Assembly: GCF_014836985.1 (NCBI RefSeq)
Contig: NZ_JACSPU010000001.1
Location: 1,023,855-1,087,854, forward strand
Origin: Planococcus wigleyi
GTDB lineage: Bacteria; Bacillota; Bacilli; Bacillales_A; Planococcaceae
Direction of reading: 5' to 3'
DNA: 64,000 nt
Shown: one piece after another, positions 34,592 through 42,982 of the stretch
Position numbering within the stretch: the first letter of the stretch is position 1
Layout of the letters: every line of letters begins with the position of its first letter
Made by a program: the position numbers and the translations under genes
Notes under the pieces: model-generated
Seen by the model: only the letters and a program-made list of their open reading frames with translations
The model's database searches: none
What the model was told of the DNA's origin: nothing

Positions 34592-35776
34592 GTGGTTGAA
34601 AAGCAAAAGAAATCAACATTGGGATTGATGATAGTGGCCATATTGTTCGTTGCCTTGAACCTGCGGCCAGCCATTTCGTCCATCGGCCCGATGCTCGAGC
34701 CTATACGTGCAGATTTAAATCTAAGCAATAGCGAAGTCAGTTTGCTGACGGCGATTCCGGTTTTTTGCATGGGGTTATTTGCGCCACTGGCTGTATGGTT
34801 TGGTCGGAAGTTCGGCTTAAAGCGTTCAATCGCATTATTATTAATGGCAATCGGACTGTTTACGCTAGTCAGAGGCTTTTGGCCAACTTATCCGGTTCTG
34901 CTTGGCACCGCTTTTATCATTGGTTTGGCGATCGCTATTATTGGACCTTTGCTGTCTGCCATGATTAAACGTGATTTTCCATTGCGTACTGCTGCATTGA
35001 TTGGAGTCTATTCGTTCGGAATGGGACTCGGGGCGACTTTGTCCGCGGGTTTGACCGGTGTCTTTTACACGATTGCTGATTGGCCGCTGGCAATTGCAAG
35101 TTGGAGCCTTTTGTCGATAGCTGCTATCATCGTTTGGCTGCAAGTGAAACAGCCGATTGAAGTGAAAGTGGAGAGTATAGCAGGGGACAGCGCTGTCGCT
35201 TTATCGCCATGGAAAAATAAACGGGCTTGGTATATGCTGATCTTTTTCGGCTGCCAATCGGCATTATTCTTTTCTATGCTGACCTGGCTAGCGCCGATTG
35301 CCATTGAAAAAGGAATGTCGGTCCTGGCAGCCGGTGGTGTACTGACATTAATGACTGCCGTCCAGATTGCAGGAAGCATCAGCATTCCGCAATTTTTCAA
35401 TCGATTTCCTAATCGTTTCATGTGGACGGTAATTATATTGGCTTCCGGCACAATCGGGATACTGCTGCTGATGTTCGGAAGTCTCGCCACGATTTGGATC
35501 GCGGCTGCTTTTATCGGTGTTGCGCTGGGGGGGCTATTCCCGATTGCCTTATTGATGCCTCTTGATGAGACCGTTTCTGCTGATGAAGCCAATCGCTGGA
35601 CGGCTATGACGCAATCAGGCGGCTATATCATTTCGGCTTTCATGCCGTTGACGATTGGCATCGTTTATGACCAGACAGGCAATCACACGATTACGTTGTT
35701 GATGCTGCTTAGTTTTATTGTGCTGATGTTCATTTTTGCTTTCCTGCTCACTAATAAGAAAGAGGCTATTTCTTGA
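34592..35776 (+). CDS. CynX/NimT family MFS transporter
   Basis: A GTG start follows AGGAGG. The 394-residue protein has twelve hydrophobic segments and the family signature LNLRPAISSIGPML near residue 25. CynX-type carriers have been linked to cyanate, nitroimidazole resistance and other small compounds, so the substrate here is open. The 3' end overlaps a convergent small membrane-protein gene by 11 bases. Confidence 0.85.
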   Translation: MVEKQKKSTLGLMIVAILFVALNLRPAISSIGPMLEPIRADLNLSNSEVSLLTAIPVFCMGLFAPLAVWFGRKFGLKRSIALLLMAIGLFTLVRGFWPTYPVLLGTAFIIGLAIAIIGPLLSAMIKRDFPLRTAALIGVYSFGMGLGATLSAGLTGVFYTIADWPLAIASWSLLSIAAIIVWLQVKQPIEVKVESIAGDSAVALSPWKNKRAWYMLIFFGCQSALFFSMLTWLAPIAIEKGMSVLAAGGVLTLMTAVQIAGSISIPQFFNRFPNRFMWTVIILASGTIGILLLMFGSLATIWIAAAFIGVALGGLFPIALLMPLDETVSADEANRWTAMTQSGGYIISAFMPLTIGIVYDQTGNHTITLLMLLSFIVLMFIFAFLLTNKKEAIS

Positions 35777-36077
35777 TATCCGGGAGGAAGAACTCTTTGA
35801 TCGCTTTCGGCTGCAGGATAAAAAGCCAGGAAAGATACAGCGAGATCAACGGGAAAATGATGCACCAGGAAGAAACCATAGTGAATGACAGTTTTGAATT
35901 CGGAAAAAATGAAGAGAAATACCAAAAATTATAACTTAAGGTCAATAACATCGTAGTAATCGGACCGACATAAATTCTTTTGGTCAAGATAGCGAGCACA
36001 ATGCCGATTCCTATAACCATTGTCGGTAAAATCACTAATTGCATCACAATCGGGTCGATGGATTCTATAAGCTTCAA
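35766..36077 (-). CDS. Small membrane protein, DUF2651/YbeF-like
   Basis: The 103 residues contain three hydrophobic segments (about 8-30, 38-60, 66-90) and end with a basic tail. The pattern PTMVIGIGIVLAILTKRIYV recalls the YbeF/DUF2651 family of small Bacillales membrane proteins of unknown function. GGGAGG precedes the ATG. The gene is convergent with the MFS carrier and overlaps its end. Confidence 0.6.
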   Translation of the reverse strand: MKLIESIDPIVMQLVILPTMVIGIGIVLAILTKRIYVGPITTMLLTLSYNFWYFSSFFPNSKLSFTMVSSWCIIFPLISLYLSWLFILQPKAIKEFFLPDIKK

Positions 36078-36142
36078 TCGAGTTCCTCCCTAATTCGAAT
36101 GTAAATAGGCGATTTGACGGAATAATCCGTCAATAAATGAGG

Positions 36143-36180
36143 GGAAAAAAAGTTGACGCTTCAAGCGTCAACTTTTTCCC
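36143..36180 (-). terminator. Terminator overlapping the end of the second msrA
   Basis: AAAAAGTTGACGCTT / AAGCGTCAACTTTTT hairpin with a long T run on the minus strand; the msrA stop codon lies in its loop. Confidence 0.9.
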
Positions 36181-36691
36181 AGGCATTGGACAGAAATGCA
36201 TCCCGTCCGGATTCTTCACGGTCTTTTTTGTAATGCTCGGCATTTTTCTTATAAAAATCCTGATGGTACTCTTCCGCTCTGTAGAAAGTGACGGCATCCA
36301 AGATTTCTGTCACCACAGGTTTGTCAAAACGCCCACTGGCATCAAGGTCCTGCTTTGTTTTTTCAGCCAGCGCCCGCTGCTGATCGTTGTGGACAAAAAT
36401 AGCAGCCCGGTAGGAGGAGCCGCGATCCTGGAATTGGCCCTCGTTGTCAGTCGGATCGATCTGCTGCCAAAAAATATCCAGCAATTGTTCATACGGGAAG
36501 ATATCCGGTTGGAACGTGATTTCCACGGCTTCCATATGTCCGGTAGTACCCGATTTCACCTTTTCGTATGTAGGGTTTTCGATATGCCCGCCGATATAGC
36601 CGGAAACTACCTGTTCAATGCCGTCAAACTGATCGAACGGTTTGACCATGCACCAAAAGCAGCCGCCTGCGAATGTCGCTTTTTCTGTCAT
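36161..36691 (-). CDS. msrA: Peptide methionine-(S)-S-oxide reductase MsrA, copy 2
   Basis: The ATG at 36691 follows GGAG and gives 176 residues beginning [20 protein letters not shown], very close to copy 1 at 9483-10013. The catalytic cysteine and downstream [12 protein letters not shown] and GSSYRAAIF segments are intact. Unlike copy 1 it has no msrB partner and stands alone with its own terminator, so it may answer to a different stress signal. The longer frame upstream has no ribosome binding site. Confidence 0.94.
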   Translation of the reverse strand: MTEKATFAGGCFWCMVKPFDQFDGIEQVVSGYIGGHIENPTYEKVKSGTTGHMEAVEITFQPDIFPYEQLLDIFWQQIDPTDNEGQFQDRGSSYRAAIFVHNDQQRALAEKTKQDLDASGRFDKPVVTEILDAVTFYRAEEYHQDFYKKNAEHYKKDREESGRDAFLSNAWEKVDA

Positions 36692-37066
36692 AATTATGTC
36701 TCCTCTCGAATTAGTGATAACCTGTTTTATACTTTGCGGATGAGATTTTGGGCTTTTCGGCATCTTGTTGTTTATATAGGAAGAAAAGCTAATTTCTACA
36801 TCATCTTTTAGTAGGTAAGAAAAATCTTACCACTCCGCTTGATTCACGACAATTAAAATGTTTTATTTACAATGAATTTACCATTGGAAATCAAAAGGTG
36901 GGCTTTCAAACGGCAATGGGCATTAGTTTTTTTATGAATTCAATGGTTTCGTATGAGAAAAAGCCTATATTCCTGATTCTTTTCATTTATTTAAAGGAAA
37001 TCTTGAAACTTAATGCATACCTGCGCGTCATATTGACGTAAAAGTTTAGAAAGGAGTAGATCTGTT
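36692..37066. other. Intergenic region between divergent msrA and the LCP gene
   Basis: No gene is visible. GGTAAGAAAAATCTTACC (36814-36831) is a perfect inverted repeat and could be an operator for either gene. CGTCATATTGACG (37025-37037) is a second short palindrome just before the LCP ribosome binding site. No clear promoter pair can be named. Confidence 0.4.
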
Positions 37067-38035
37067 ATGGAAGAAGAATTACAACCTGTCAGAAGAAAAA
37101 GACGCAGAAAAAGAAGAGTACGGCTGCGCGGCATCATCTTCCTGCTAATGGTCGCTCTTATTGCAGTTGGTGCTTATGCATTCATACAATTTAAAAGTGG
37201 AGTAAGTTTAGCAGAAGACAATACCGAGCAAGAACCAGTAGCATTTGATGGAGATGAAGCAAACGGTGATTACGAGAATATCCTGGTATTGGGTGTCGAT
37301 TCCCGTGGAGAAGAATTTTCACGCACAGATACAATGATGCTCGCTACACATGATAAAGTAAATGGGGAAATCAAGCTGACGTCATTCATGCGCGACATAT
37401 ATGCGGACATTCCCGGTTATCAATCCTATAAATTAAATACAGCCTATTATTTAGGAGAAAAACACGGTGAAGGCGGTGTGGATCTGCTGGCGGATACTCT
37501 GAGAAACATGTTCGGTGTGGAAATTCATCATTACGCAGTGATTGATTTTGAGAGCTTTGAAAGTCTGGTTGATGTGGCAGCTCCAAACGGCGTAGAAATC
37601 GATGTGGAAAAAGCGATGTCGAAACGGATTGGGGTCTCATTGGAGCCAGGTGTCCAGAACCTGAACGGCAAAGAGCTTTTAGGGTATGCGCGTTTCCGCG
37701 CAGACGATGAAGGCGACTTTGGCCGTGTGCGCCGCCAACAACAAGTGATTGCGGGCATGAAAGACGAATTGATCAGCATTTCTGCGATTCCGAAATACCC
37801 GAAAATGGCAGGAGCTTTGCAAGGCTATGTCCAAACGGATATGCCTCTGACCGATCAAGTGAAATTGGCGACACAGTTGGCAACCGGCGGAAGCGGGGAA
37901 GTGGGCCGTCTGACTTTGCCTGTTGAAAACAGCTATAGTTACGGAAATTACTCCCATGCAGGATCGGTTCTCGATATTGATGTAGAACAGAACAAACAGG
38001 CCTTAAGTGAATATTTGTCACAACCCTTAGACTAA
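37067..38035 (+). CDS. LytR-CpsA-Psr (LCP) family wall-polymer ligase
   Basis: The 322 residues start with a very basic cytosolic tail (RRKRRRKRRVRLR), one membrane span (about 24-44), and an extracellular LCP domain with LVLGVDSR, SRTDTMM (conserved Arg/Asp), SFMRDIYADI (Arg/Asp) and YARFRADDEGDFGRVRRQQQ. LCP enzymes attach teichoic acids or other polymers from lipid carriers to peptidoglycan. Which polymer is used cannot be told. AGGAG precedes the ATG. The gene is followed by an AI-2E family permease. Confidence 0.92.
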   Translation: MEEELQPVRRKRRRKRRVRLRGIIFLLMVALIAVGAYAFIQFKSGVSLAEDNTEQEPVAFDGDEANGDYENILVLGVDSRGEEFSRTDTMMLATHDKVNGEIKLTSFMRDIYADIPGYQSYKLNTAYYLGEKHGEGGVDLLADTLRNMFGVEIHHYAVIDFESFESLVDVAAPNGVEIDVEKAMSKRIGVSLEPGVQNLNGKELLGYARFRADDEGDFGRVRRQQQVIAGMKDELISISAIPKYPKMAGALQGYVQTDMPLTDQVKLATQLATGGSGEVGRLTLPVENSYSYGNYSHAGSVLDIDVEQNKQALSEYLSQPLD

Positions 38036-38093
38036 ATTATCAGATGATATGATAATATGAAAGTAGATAGTCTATTAAGAAAAGGGGAAGCTT

Positions 38094-39281
38094 ATGCAGC
38101 CAGAGGACAAGCCATCGTTTTTTGCTACAAATTATATTCGCTTTTTAGGCGGAAGAAATACCATATTCACGCTGATTACGCTATTGCTGCTTGGCTTGGT
38201 GGTTTTCACTTTCAAAGAGGTTTCGTTTATTTTCCACCCGCTTAGCGTATTCATGAAAACCGTAGTCCTACCGATTGTGTTGGCATTGATCCTCTTCTAC
38301 TTGCTGCGGCCGGTGTTGCGCATGTTGGAGAATTTTAAAATTCCGCGCATTTGGGGGATTCTCATCATCTTTCTTGGCGTGGTCGGACTGATCACATTAT
38401 TGATCGTCTTGGTATTTCCATTTTTAAAATCACAATTCCAAACACTCATTGAAGAGTTTCCGACGTATTTTATGCAATTACTGACGGATGTGGATGCCTT
38501 TTTAAGAACCTCGTATATCGGTGATTATTACAGTGAATCCAACTTTACAATCGACACCTTGCTTGCAACGTTGCCTGGCAATATTGCAGATACCCTGCAA
38601 AATACCGTGACCAGCATCATTACAGGGGTGACTGGTTTAATTTCAACGATTACTGGCGTTATTTTATCGGTGGTCATCGTTCCGTTTATCCTGTTTTATC
38701 TGTTGAAGGACGGCGAGAAATTGCCGGAGTATTTCCTCAAACTCTTGCCGCCCAGATTCCGCGACGATACGCGTGAAGTATTCACGGAAGCGGATAAGCA
38801 ATTGGGGGCTTACATACAAGGGCAGCTGATTGTAGCGTTTTGCATTGGTGTCATGGTTTATATCGGATTCCTGATCATTGGCATGGATTATGCCTTGCTG
38901 CTGGGGGTTTTAGCCATGGTGACCAGCATTGTGCCCTATATAGGGCCTGCTATTGCCATCACTCCTGCCGCCATTATTGCACTTGTTACATCCCCTTTCA
39001 TGCTGGTTAAACTGGCAATAGTCTGGACGGTTGTGCAGTTGGTGGAAGGAAATTTGATTTCTCCACAAGTTATGGGAAAAACATTATTTATCCATCCGGT
39101 GACGATCATCTTTGTGCTTTTGACAGCGGGGTCGCTATTCGGTGTTGTCGGCGTCATTTTAGGGATTCCGATGTATGCGTTGCTTCGGGTCTTGATTTCC
39201 CATTTTTATAGGCTCTTTAAACGCCGTTACAACAAACATGAAACCAATTTGGAAAATCAATACGATTATACAGAACTATAA
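38094..39281 (+). CDS. AI-2E family (UPF0118) transporter
   Basis: The 395 residues show the family's layout of about eight membrane segments with a soluble region (about 110-190) between them, and the conserved PYIGPAIAITPAAIIALVTS and EGNLISPQVMGKTLFIHPV near residues 280-330. Members export small molecules or exchange Na+/Li+ for H+; most are uncharacterised. AGGGGAAG precedes the ATG. It may form a transcript with the LCP gene 58 bases upstream. Confidence 0.87.
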   Translation: MQPEDKPSFFATNYIRFLGGRNTIFTLITLLLLGLVVFTFKEVSFIFHPLSVFMKTVVLPIVLALILFYLLRPVLRMLENFKIPRIWGILIIFLGVVGLITLLIVLVFPFLKSQFQTLIEEFPTYFMQLLTDVDAFLRTSYIGDYYSESNFTIDTLLATLPGNIADTLQNTVTSIITGVTGLISTITGVILSVVIVPFILFYLLKDGEKLPEYFLKLLPPRFRDDTREVFTEADKQLGAYIQGQLIVAFCIGVMVYIGFLIIGMDYALLLGVLAMVTSIVPYIGPAIAITPAAIIALVTSPFMLVKLAIVWTVVQLVEGNLISPQVMGKTLFIHPVTIIFVLLTAGSLFGVVGVILGIPMYALLRVLISHFYRLFKRRYNKHETNLENQYDYTEL

Positions 39282-39345
39282 GATTGTTTTAAAACAGCAT
39301 AATAGTGGTATATAAGGATTAACAAAAGTTGGGGGTTTCTACGTT

Positions 39346-39765
39346 ATGAAGTTCAAAGATTTTTTATCATCAATCGGCATCGGGTCTTTAAAAGTCGAAA
39401 CGGTAGTCGAAATGCCGCATCTCGAAGAAGGCGAAACATTGAACGGGACAGTGTATCTGGACGGTGGAGACGGCGATCAAACAATTGATTTCATTGAGTT
39501 GAACGTCATCAAACTAGTCGAAAATACACGGGACGACAGCGATTTCGATTTTTACGAAACGGTCATCGGAAAACAATCGATGGAGTTTGCAGGATCGGTC
39601 AAATCAAAAGAAACGGTCATGCAGCAATTTGAAATCATGCCTGATGAACGCTGGATAGTGGATCATCCAAAAGCAAAATTGATTTTGCGTACTGTCGTCC
39701 ATGTAAAAAATGGCGTCAATGCACAAGATGAAGACGAAATCACATATGGAACATACGAGAGCTGA
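39346..39765 (+). CDS. Short Spo0M-like (arrestin-fold) protein
   Basis: The sequence MKFKDFLSSIGIGSLKVETV and EGETLNGTVYLDGGDGDQTI matches the N-terminal arrestin-like half of Spo0M, but at 139 residues it is about half the length of B. subtilis Spo0M. The frame ends cleanly before a good terminator, so this is either a natural short form or an old truncation. Spo0M modulates sporulation and cell shape in Bacillus. Role here is unknown. The ATG follows a GGGGG stretch. Confidence 0.75.
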   Translation: MKFKDFLSSIGIGSLKVETVVEMPHLEEGETLNGTVYLDGGDGDQTIDFIELNVIKLVENTRDDSDFDFYETVIGKQSMEFAGSVKSKETVMQQFEIMPDERWIVDHPKAKLILRTVVHVKNGVNAQDEDEITYGTYES

Positions 39766-39785
39766 TTTTCAGCTCTCTTTTTTTA
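39757..39785 (+). terminator. Terminator after the Spo0M-like gene
   Basis: GAGAGCTGA / TCAGCTCTC stem with a TTT loop followed by seven T residues. Confidence 0.9.
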
Positions 39786-39920
39786 TGCTTGCAGATGAGG
39801 GCGAAACTGAAATTAATTAAATGAATAGATACGATGCTGAGATTAGTGGAAGTTTTTTCAGCAAAGCGGAATTAGTATGCGCCAACGAAAATTTAGAAAA
39901 CTTTGTTCTATTTCATTAAT

Positions 39921-39953
39921 GATATTGATAATCATTCTCACTTGTGATAAGGT
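39921..39953 (+). promoter_or_regulatory. Fur box overlapping a SigA-type promoter
   Basis: GATATTGATAATCATTCTC (39921-39939) matches the 19-base Fur consensus at 17 positions by eye. A promoter TTGATA-17-TAAGGT (39925-39930 and 39948-39953) with TG before the -10 box overlaps it. Iron-loaded Fur would block this promoter. The transcript would run into the structured leader and the small exported protein at 40361. Confidence 0.75.
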
Positions 39954-39957
39954 ATGT

Positions 39958-40300
39958 GAGAACACAAATTAAAAATTAAACAAAGGCACAAGCTATCGAA
40001 AAAAAGCGAAGCTTGTGCTTGGGTGTTGCAATAGCCAGCTGGTTAACCTGCAGCAACAGGCCGTGACCCTGTATTTGTGGAAGGAACCGGTTAGGAAAAG
40101 TGGGAGAATGCTGACATGATCGCTTTCGTCCTTTGTTCGGAATAGTTTTCAGACATTCCGTCTGGACGTGAAATTATCGGTTAGCAGAAGTGTAGAAGAG
40201 GCTCAGGCGCAATTATTGTTCAAAGGTGCTCTGCTCAGCATCTGTGGAACAGCAAATGCTGCCAGGAAGCCTCTATTATTTTTTACCAAATTCCTGCTAA
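39958..40300 (+). ncRNA. Long structured leader of unknown class downstream of the Fur box
   Basis: The first element is a hairpin GCACAAGCTATCG / CGAAGCTTGTGC (about 39987-40018). Next are GTTGC / GCAAC pairing around CCAGCTGG, and ACAGG / CCCTGT. Between about 40197 and 40275, AGAGGCT and AGCCTCT can close over an inner hairpin CAGCATCTGT / ACAGCAAATGCTG and are followed by ATTATTTTTTACC. That last unit looks like a terminator or expression platform. Some strings recall cobalamin riboswitches (GCCAGCTGGTTAACCTGC), but the order is wrong, so I do not assign that class. Confidence 0.4.
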
Positions 40301-40360
40301 TGGTGCATTGCAGCTGGAGAACAAAGGAGTCCAGCTTACGGCTGATAGGAGCGGAGGCAG

Positions 40361-40720
40361 ATGAAGAAAGCAATGTTGTTGCTGTGCTTGAGCCTGTTTC
40401 TATCCAGTGATGTTCAGGCTCATGTGCCGGGTGGACAACTGGAAAATCGCAATCATGTGGAAGGTGGTGTGCAAACGGCTATTCTGCTCGAGGCTGTGCC
40501 GGATGCTTACCCACAAAAAGCACATTTGCCCGCAATTCAATATACAAGGCTCGAAATAAAGCTCGCTGATATGTCGTCAGCCGAAATGAAACGAGAACTG
40601 GTGAAGGCAGAATTGGATGAAGAAGCAGGACAAGTCGATTGGAAAACAGCCATCATCGTATTATGCGTCGCTTTTCTGGTTTACTGGATCAACAAGAGCA
40701 AGCGGCAGGATATCGATTAG
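40361..40720 (+). CDS. Small exported or membrane-anchored protein under Fur-type control
   Basis: The 119 residues begin with a signal peptide (MKKAMLLLCLSLFLSSDVQA, cleavage likely after Ala 20), then a short outside part starting HVPGGQLENRNHVEGG and a C-terminal membrane span (about residues 94-110, AIIVLCVAFLVYWI) with a basic tail. GGAG lies 9 bases before the ATG. I recognise no family. The Fur-box promoter and structured leader upstream suggest an iron-related role, perhaps in metal or haem handling at the surface. That is inference from context. It has its own terminator. Confidence 0.6.
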   Translation: MKKAMLLLCLSLFLSSDVQAHVPGGQLENRNHVEGGVQTAILLEAVPDAYPQKAHLPAIQYTRLEIKLADMSSAEMKRELVKAELDEEAGQVDWKTAIIVLCVAFLVYWINKSKRQDID

Positions 40721-40780
40721 AGCCGAGTGGAGCAAGCAGATACTGATGTCCAGTCCCTACTCGTCAAAATAAAATACATA

Positions 40781-40836
40781 AAAACCCATTGCCCAAGCTT
40801 GCCTTTTGAGGACAAGTGTAAGCAATGGTTTTTTTA
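40781..40836 (+). terminator. Terminator after the small exported protein
   Basis: AACCCATTGC / GCAATGGTT outer stem with an inner CTTG...CAAG hairpin, followed by seven T residues. Confidence 0.8.
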
Positions 40837-40874
40837 TAATCAGTTGAAAGTGCAGTGGCTGATTATGGAAGTGG

Positions 40875-41339
40875 TCACTTCAAAGGGATATCGTAGATCA
40901 TTTTGGCGCCGAGGGCTTTAATTTCGATGTGGGGGGATGCTTTTTTCAGGCTGGCTATTTGCTCGGTTGCTGCCTTTTGGGCATCTTCGAAGTTCCGATG
41001 ATTCTCAATGCTTCGGGTAGGCTGAAGTTCAAAGGGAGCAGAAGGCGATTCTTTAATAAATAATAATATTATGTAACCTTCTTGTATAGAAGTATCCATA
41101 AATGTATTGGGCTCAATCAATAATTCATTGTCAGGGAAGTAGCTGATTTTATCTTCACAGATGATCGCAATTTTTTTCAAGATCCATATTTTCGAGTAGC
41201 CGGAAGAAATGGTGGATTCGACTCGCTCAAGTACGGTTTCCAGATGCTGTTCAAACAACGGAAACAAATGCGGATGGTGAGGGACAAAGGTAAAGTAAAT
41301 CCGGCTATCTTGTTCATCGAGCAGTTGAAAGCGATTCAC
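40875..41339 (-). CDS. Hypothetical protein, 154 residues
   Basis: A GTG start follows GGAGG by 7 bases. The protein is soluble with mixed alpha/beta composition (RIYFTFVPHHPHLFPLFEQH near the start, SIENHRNFEDAQKAATEQIA near the end). There is no signal peptide or membrane segment. I recognise no family or catalytic motif. It is convergent with the small exported protein and stands alone. Confidence 0.6.
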   Translation of the reverse strand: MNRFQLLDEQDSRIYFTFVPHHPHLFPLFEQHLETVLERVESTISSGYSKIWILKKIAIICEDKISYFPDNELLIEPNTFMDTSIQEGYIILLFIKESPSAPFELQPTRSIENHRNFEDAQKAATEQIASLKKASPHIEIKALGAKMIYDIPLK

Positions 41340-41508
41340 AGTAATTCCTCCCCGTCGATTCGAAATATGTAACTGCTTTCATTATAATCGATAGCAGCCT
41401 CGGGAACAAATGGCTGTTATCCATAATACATGTAAAAAACTACATAATGTTATATAGAAAAGTTCAAAACACGCAACAACAAAAAAAGTAAAAAGTAAAA
41501 AAGAAATA

Positions 41509-41545
41509 AAAAAAGACGATTCTCCAATTGGGAATCGTCTTTTTA
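41509..41545 (-). terminator. Terminator of the DinB-like gene
   Basis: AAAAAGACGATTC / GAATCGTCTTTT stem; the long A run on the plus strand is a T run for the minus-strand gene. Confidence 0.82.
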
Positions 41546-41558
41546 GTCGATCAGTTCA

Positions 41559-42062
41559 TTATAATGGGGAATTTTCTACACCAAGTTTAATCCAATCTTC
41601 TTTTGGGGGACCGTAAACACCAAAAGGCTTGAGGCCAGCTTGGCGAATCAGCACCGTCATCTGCCCGCGGTGATGGACCAAATGTTTAATGAATCCCATT
41701 AGAATTTGAGCGTTCGTTTCCTGGCGGCCAAAAGCGTTTTGCACTTGCTTTAAGGTTTCATCCGTCCATTGTTCTTGAAGTGCTTTCGAAGCTTTTTGGC
41801 TGAGGTGTTTGAATGTCTCAGCAATCTCTTTAGCTGAGGATGGAACGGTTTCGCTGTTTTTGACCTGTTCGATCTCTAATCCGAAATGAGCCAAGTAGTC
41901 GGGAATGCCAGTCGTGATGTGCCAGGCGATTCGGCCCAAAGACCGTCCTTCAGGATAGACTTTTTGTTCCAGCGATTGATCTGTTAAACCTTCCAGGACC
42001 TGTTGAGTCAATTCGGCTTCTTTTTGCCATTCATTGATGAAATCCGTTAATGTCACGTACAT
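41559..42062 (-). CDS. DinB/YfiT-like putative metal-dependent protein
   Basis: The ATG at 42062 follows AAGGA by 7 bases and gives 167 residues. It is a four-helix bundle of the DinB superfamily, with metal-binding histidines expected in RIAWHITTG (about residue 47) and HLVHHRGQMTVLIRQAG (about 127-143). Members include bacillithiol or mycothiol transferases and proteins of unknown use. Fosfomycin- or thiol-linked detoxification is possible, but no neighbour supports it. The frame's earlier ATGs are not preceded by a ribosome binding site. Confidence 0.82.
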   Translation of the reverse strand: MYVTLTDFINEWQKEAELTQQVLEGLTDQSLEQKVYPEGRSLGRIAWHITTGIPDYLAHFGLEIEQVKNSETVPSSAKEIAETFKHLSQKASKALQEQWTDETLKQVQNAFGRQETNAQILMGFIKHLVHHRGQMTVLIRQAGLKPFGVYGPPKEDWIKLGVENSPL

Positions 42063-42226
42063 GCTGAATCCTTCCATTAGCGATAAATTAGCAATCACTG
42101 CTTCCACTTAAATTAACACAGCCGGCAGCGTAAGGGAAATAAGTTGCCGCCAAAGTGGTTGCAGTCAAAAAGTGTTTTAATGATGGATTCATAAAGGGAT
42201 GTCCACTAGTAGAGAACGTGATTATC

Positions 42227-42982
42227 TCAGCTCAGCCAGCTGCCGCCAATGCAACTGGCGAGCAGAATGACCAAAAAAACTCCGGACATCCATATATCGG
42301 TGCGACCGATCCTGACCGGCCGATAATAGGCACTTCTTGGCTCTCCGGTGAAGCCTCTTGCTTCCATGGCAAATGCAGAACGTTCCGCTTTTCGGACAGC
42401 GCCTGCAAGCATTGGAATCAAGATGCGGCGCATCTCGAGCAAACGCTGCCAACTGTATTTTTTCATTTCGGCACCACGCAGTCGTTGTGCCTGCTGAATC
42501 TGGGTAAATTCGTCTTTCATGACCGGCAGAAACTGATAGCCGACCATGATGCCATATGCCATTTTAGGCGACAGCTTTAGCTGCTGCATCAGGCTCATGA
42601 TGAATTTCACGGGATCGGTGGTGAATGCAAACAGCAACGACAAAGTGGAAAACGCCATCACACGTAAGGCCAATGACAGCGCACGAGCCCATTGTTCATC
42701 CGTCACGTCAATTCCGGCAAATGACCAGATGACAGTCCCGCCTGTGTCTGCACCGAATACCACAGTGGTCCATAAATAGCCGAAAGCGCCGATTGAAAAG
42801 GGCAGCATGAACAACAGCCAGAGTTTCCATTTTGTGCGGCTCATCGTCAGCTGCAGGAGGAGAATACCCAACCAAAACAGCAGCGGCGTCCAAGGGTTAA
42901 AGAAGAATGCCAGTGCGAGCATCGACACGGTAACAAGGACAAACTTGACGGACGGATTCATGTCATGCAAAAGATTCCGCAA
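42227..42982 (-). CDS. ykoC: YkoC, membrane subunit of the thiamine-precursor transporter
   Basis: The best start is a TTG at 42982, 9 bases after AAAGGAG, giving 251 residues and a 20-base overlap with ykoD. The protein has five to six membrane segments and the EcfT-type cytosolic coupling helices with AQRLRGAEMKK (about residue 165) and AMEARGFTGEPR (about 205). It forms the scaffold that links the two ATPase domains of YkoD to the substrate component YkoE. It is the last gene of a TPP-riboswitch-controlled operon. Confidence 0.9.
   Translation of the reverse strand: MRNLLHDMNPSVKFVLVTVSMLALAFFFNPWTPLLFWLGILLLQLTMSRTKWKLWLLFMLPFSIGAFGYLWTTVVFGADTGGTVIWSFAGIDVTDEQWARALSLALRVMAFSTLSLLFAFTTDPVKFIMSLMQQLKLSPKMAYGIMVGYQFLPVMKDEFTQIQQAQRLRGAEMKKYSWQRLLEMRRILIPMLAGAVRKAERSAFAMEARGFTGEPRSAYYRPVRIGRTDIWMSGVFLVILLASCIGGSWLS

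Noticed and set aside
40021-40140. Cobalamin riboswitch
   Set aside because: GCCAGCTGGTTAACCTGC recalls the B12 box, but it lies 5' of the other similar strings, and the conserved core order is not met.
40168-40410. 80-codon frame upstream of the small exported protein
   Set aside because: Overlaps the better-supported 40361 gene and runs through the paired leader segments; probably non-coding.
40727-40921. 64-codon plus-strand frame after the exported protein
   Set aside because: It runs through a clear terminator hairpin and into the antisense of the convergent gene.
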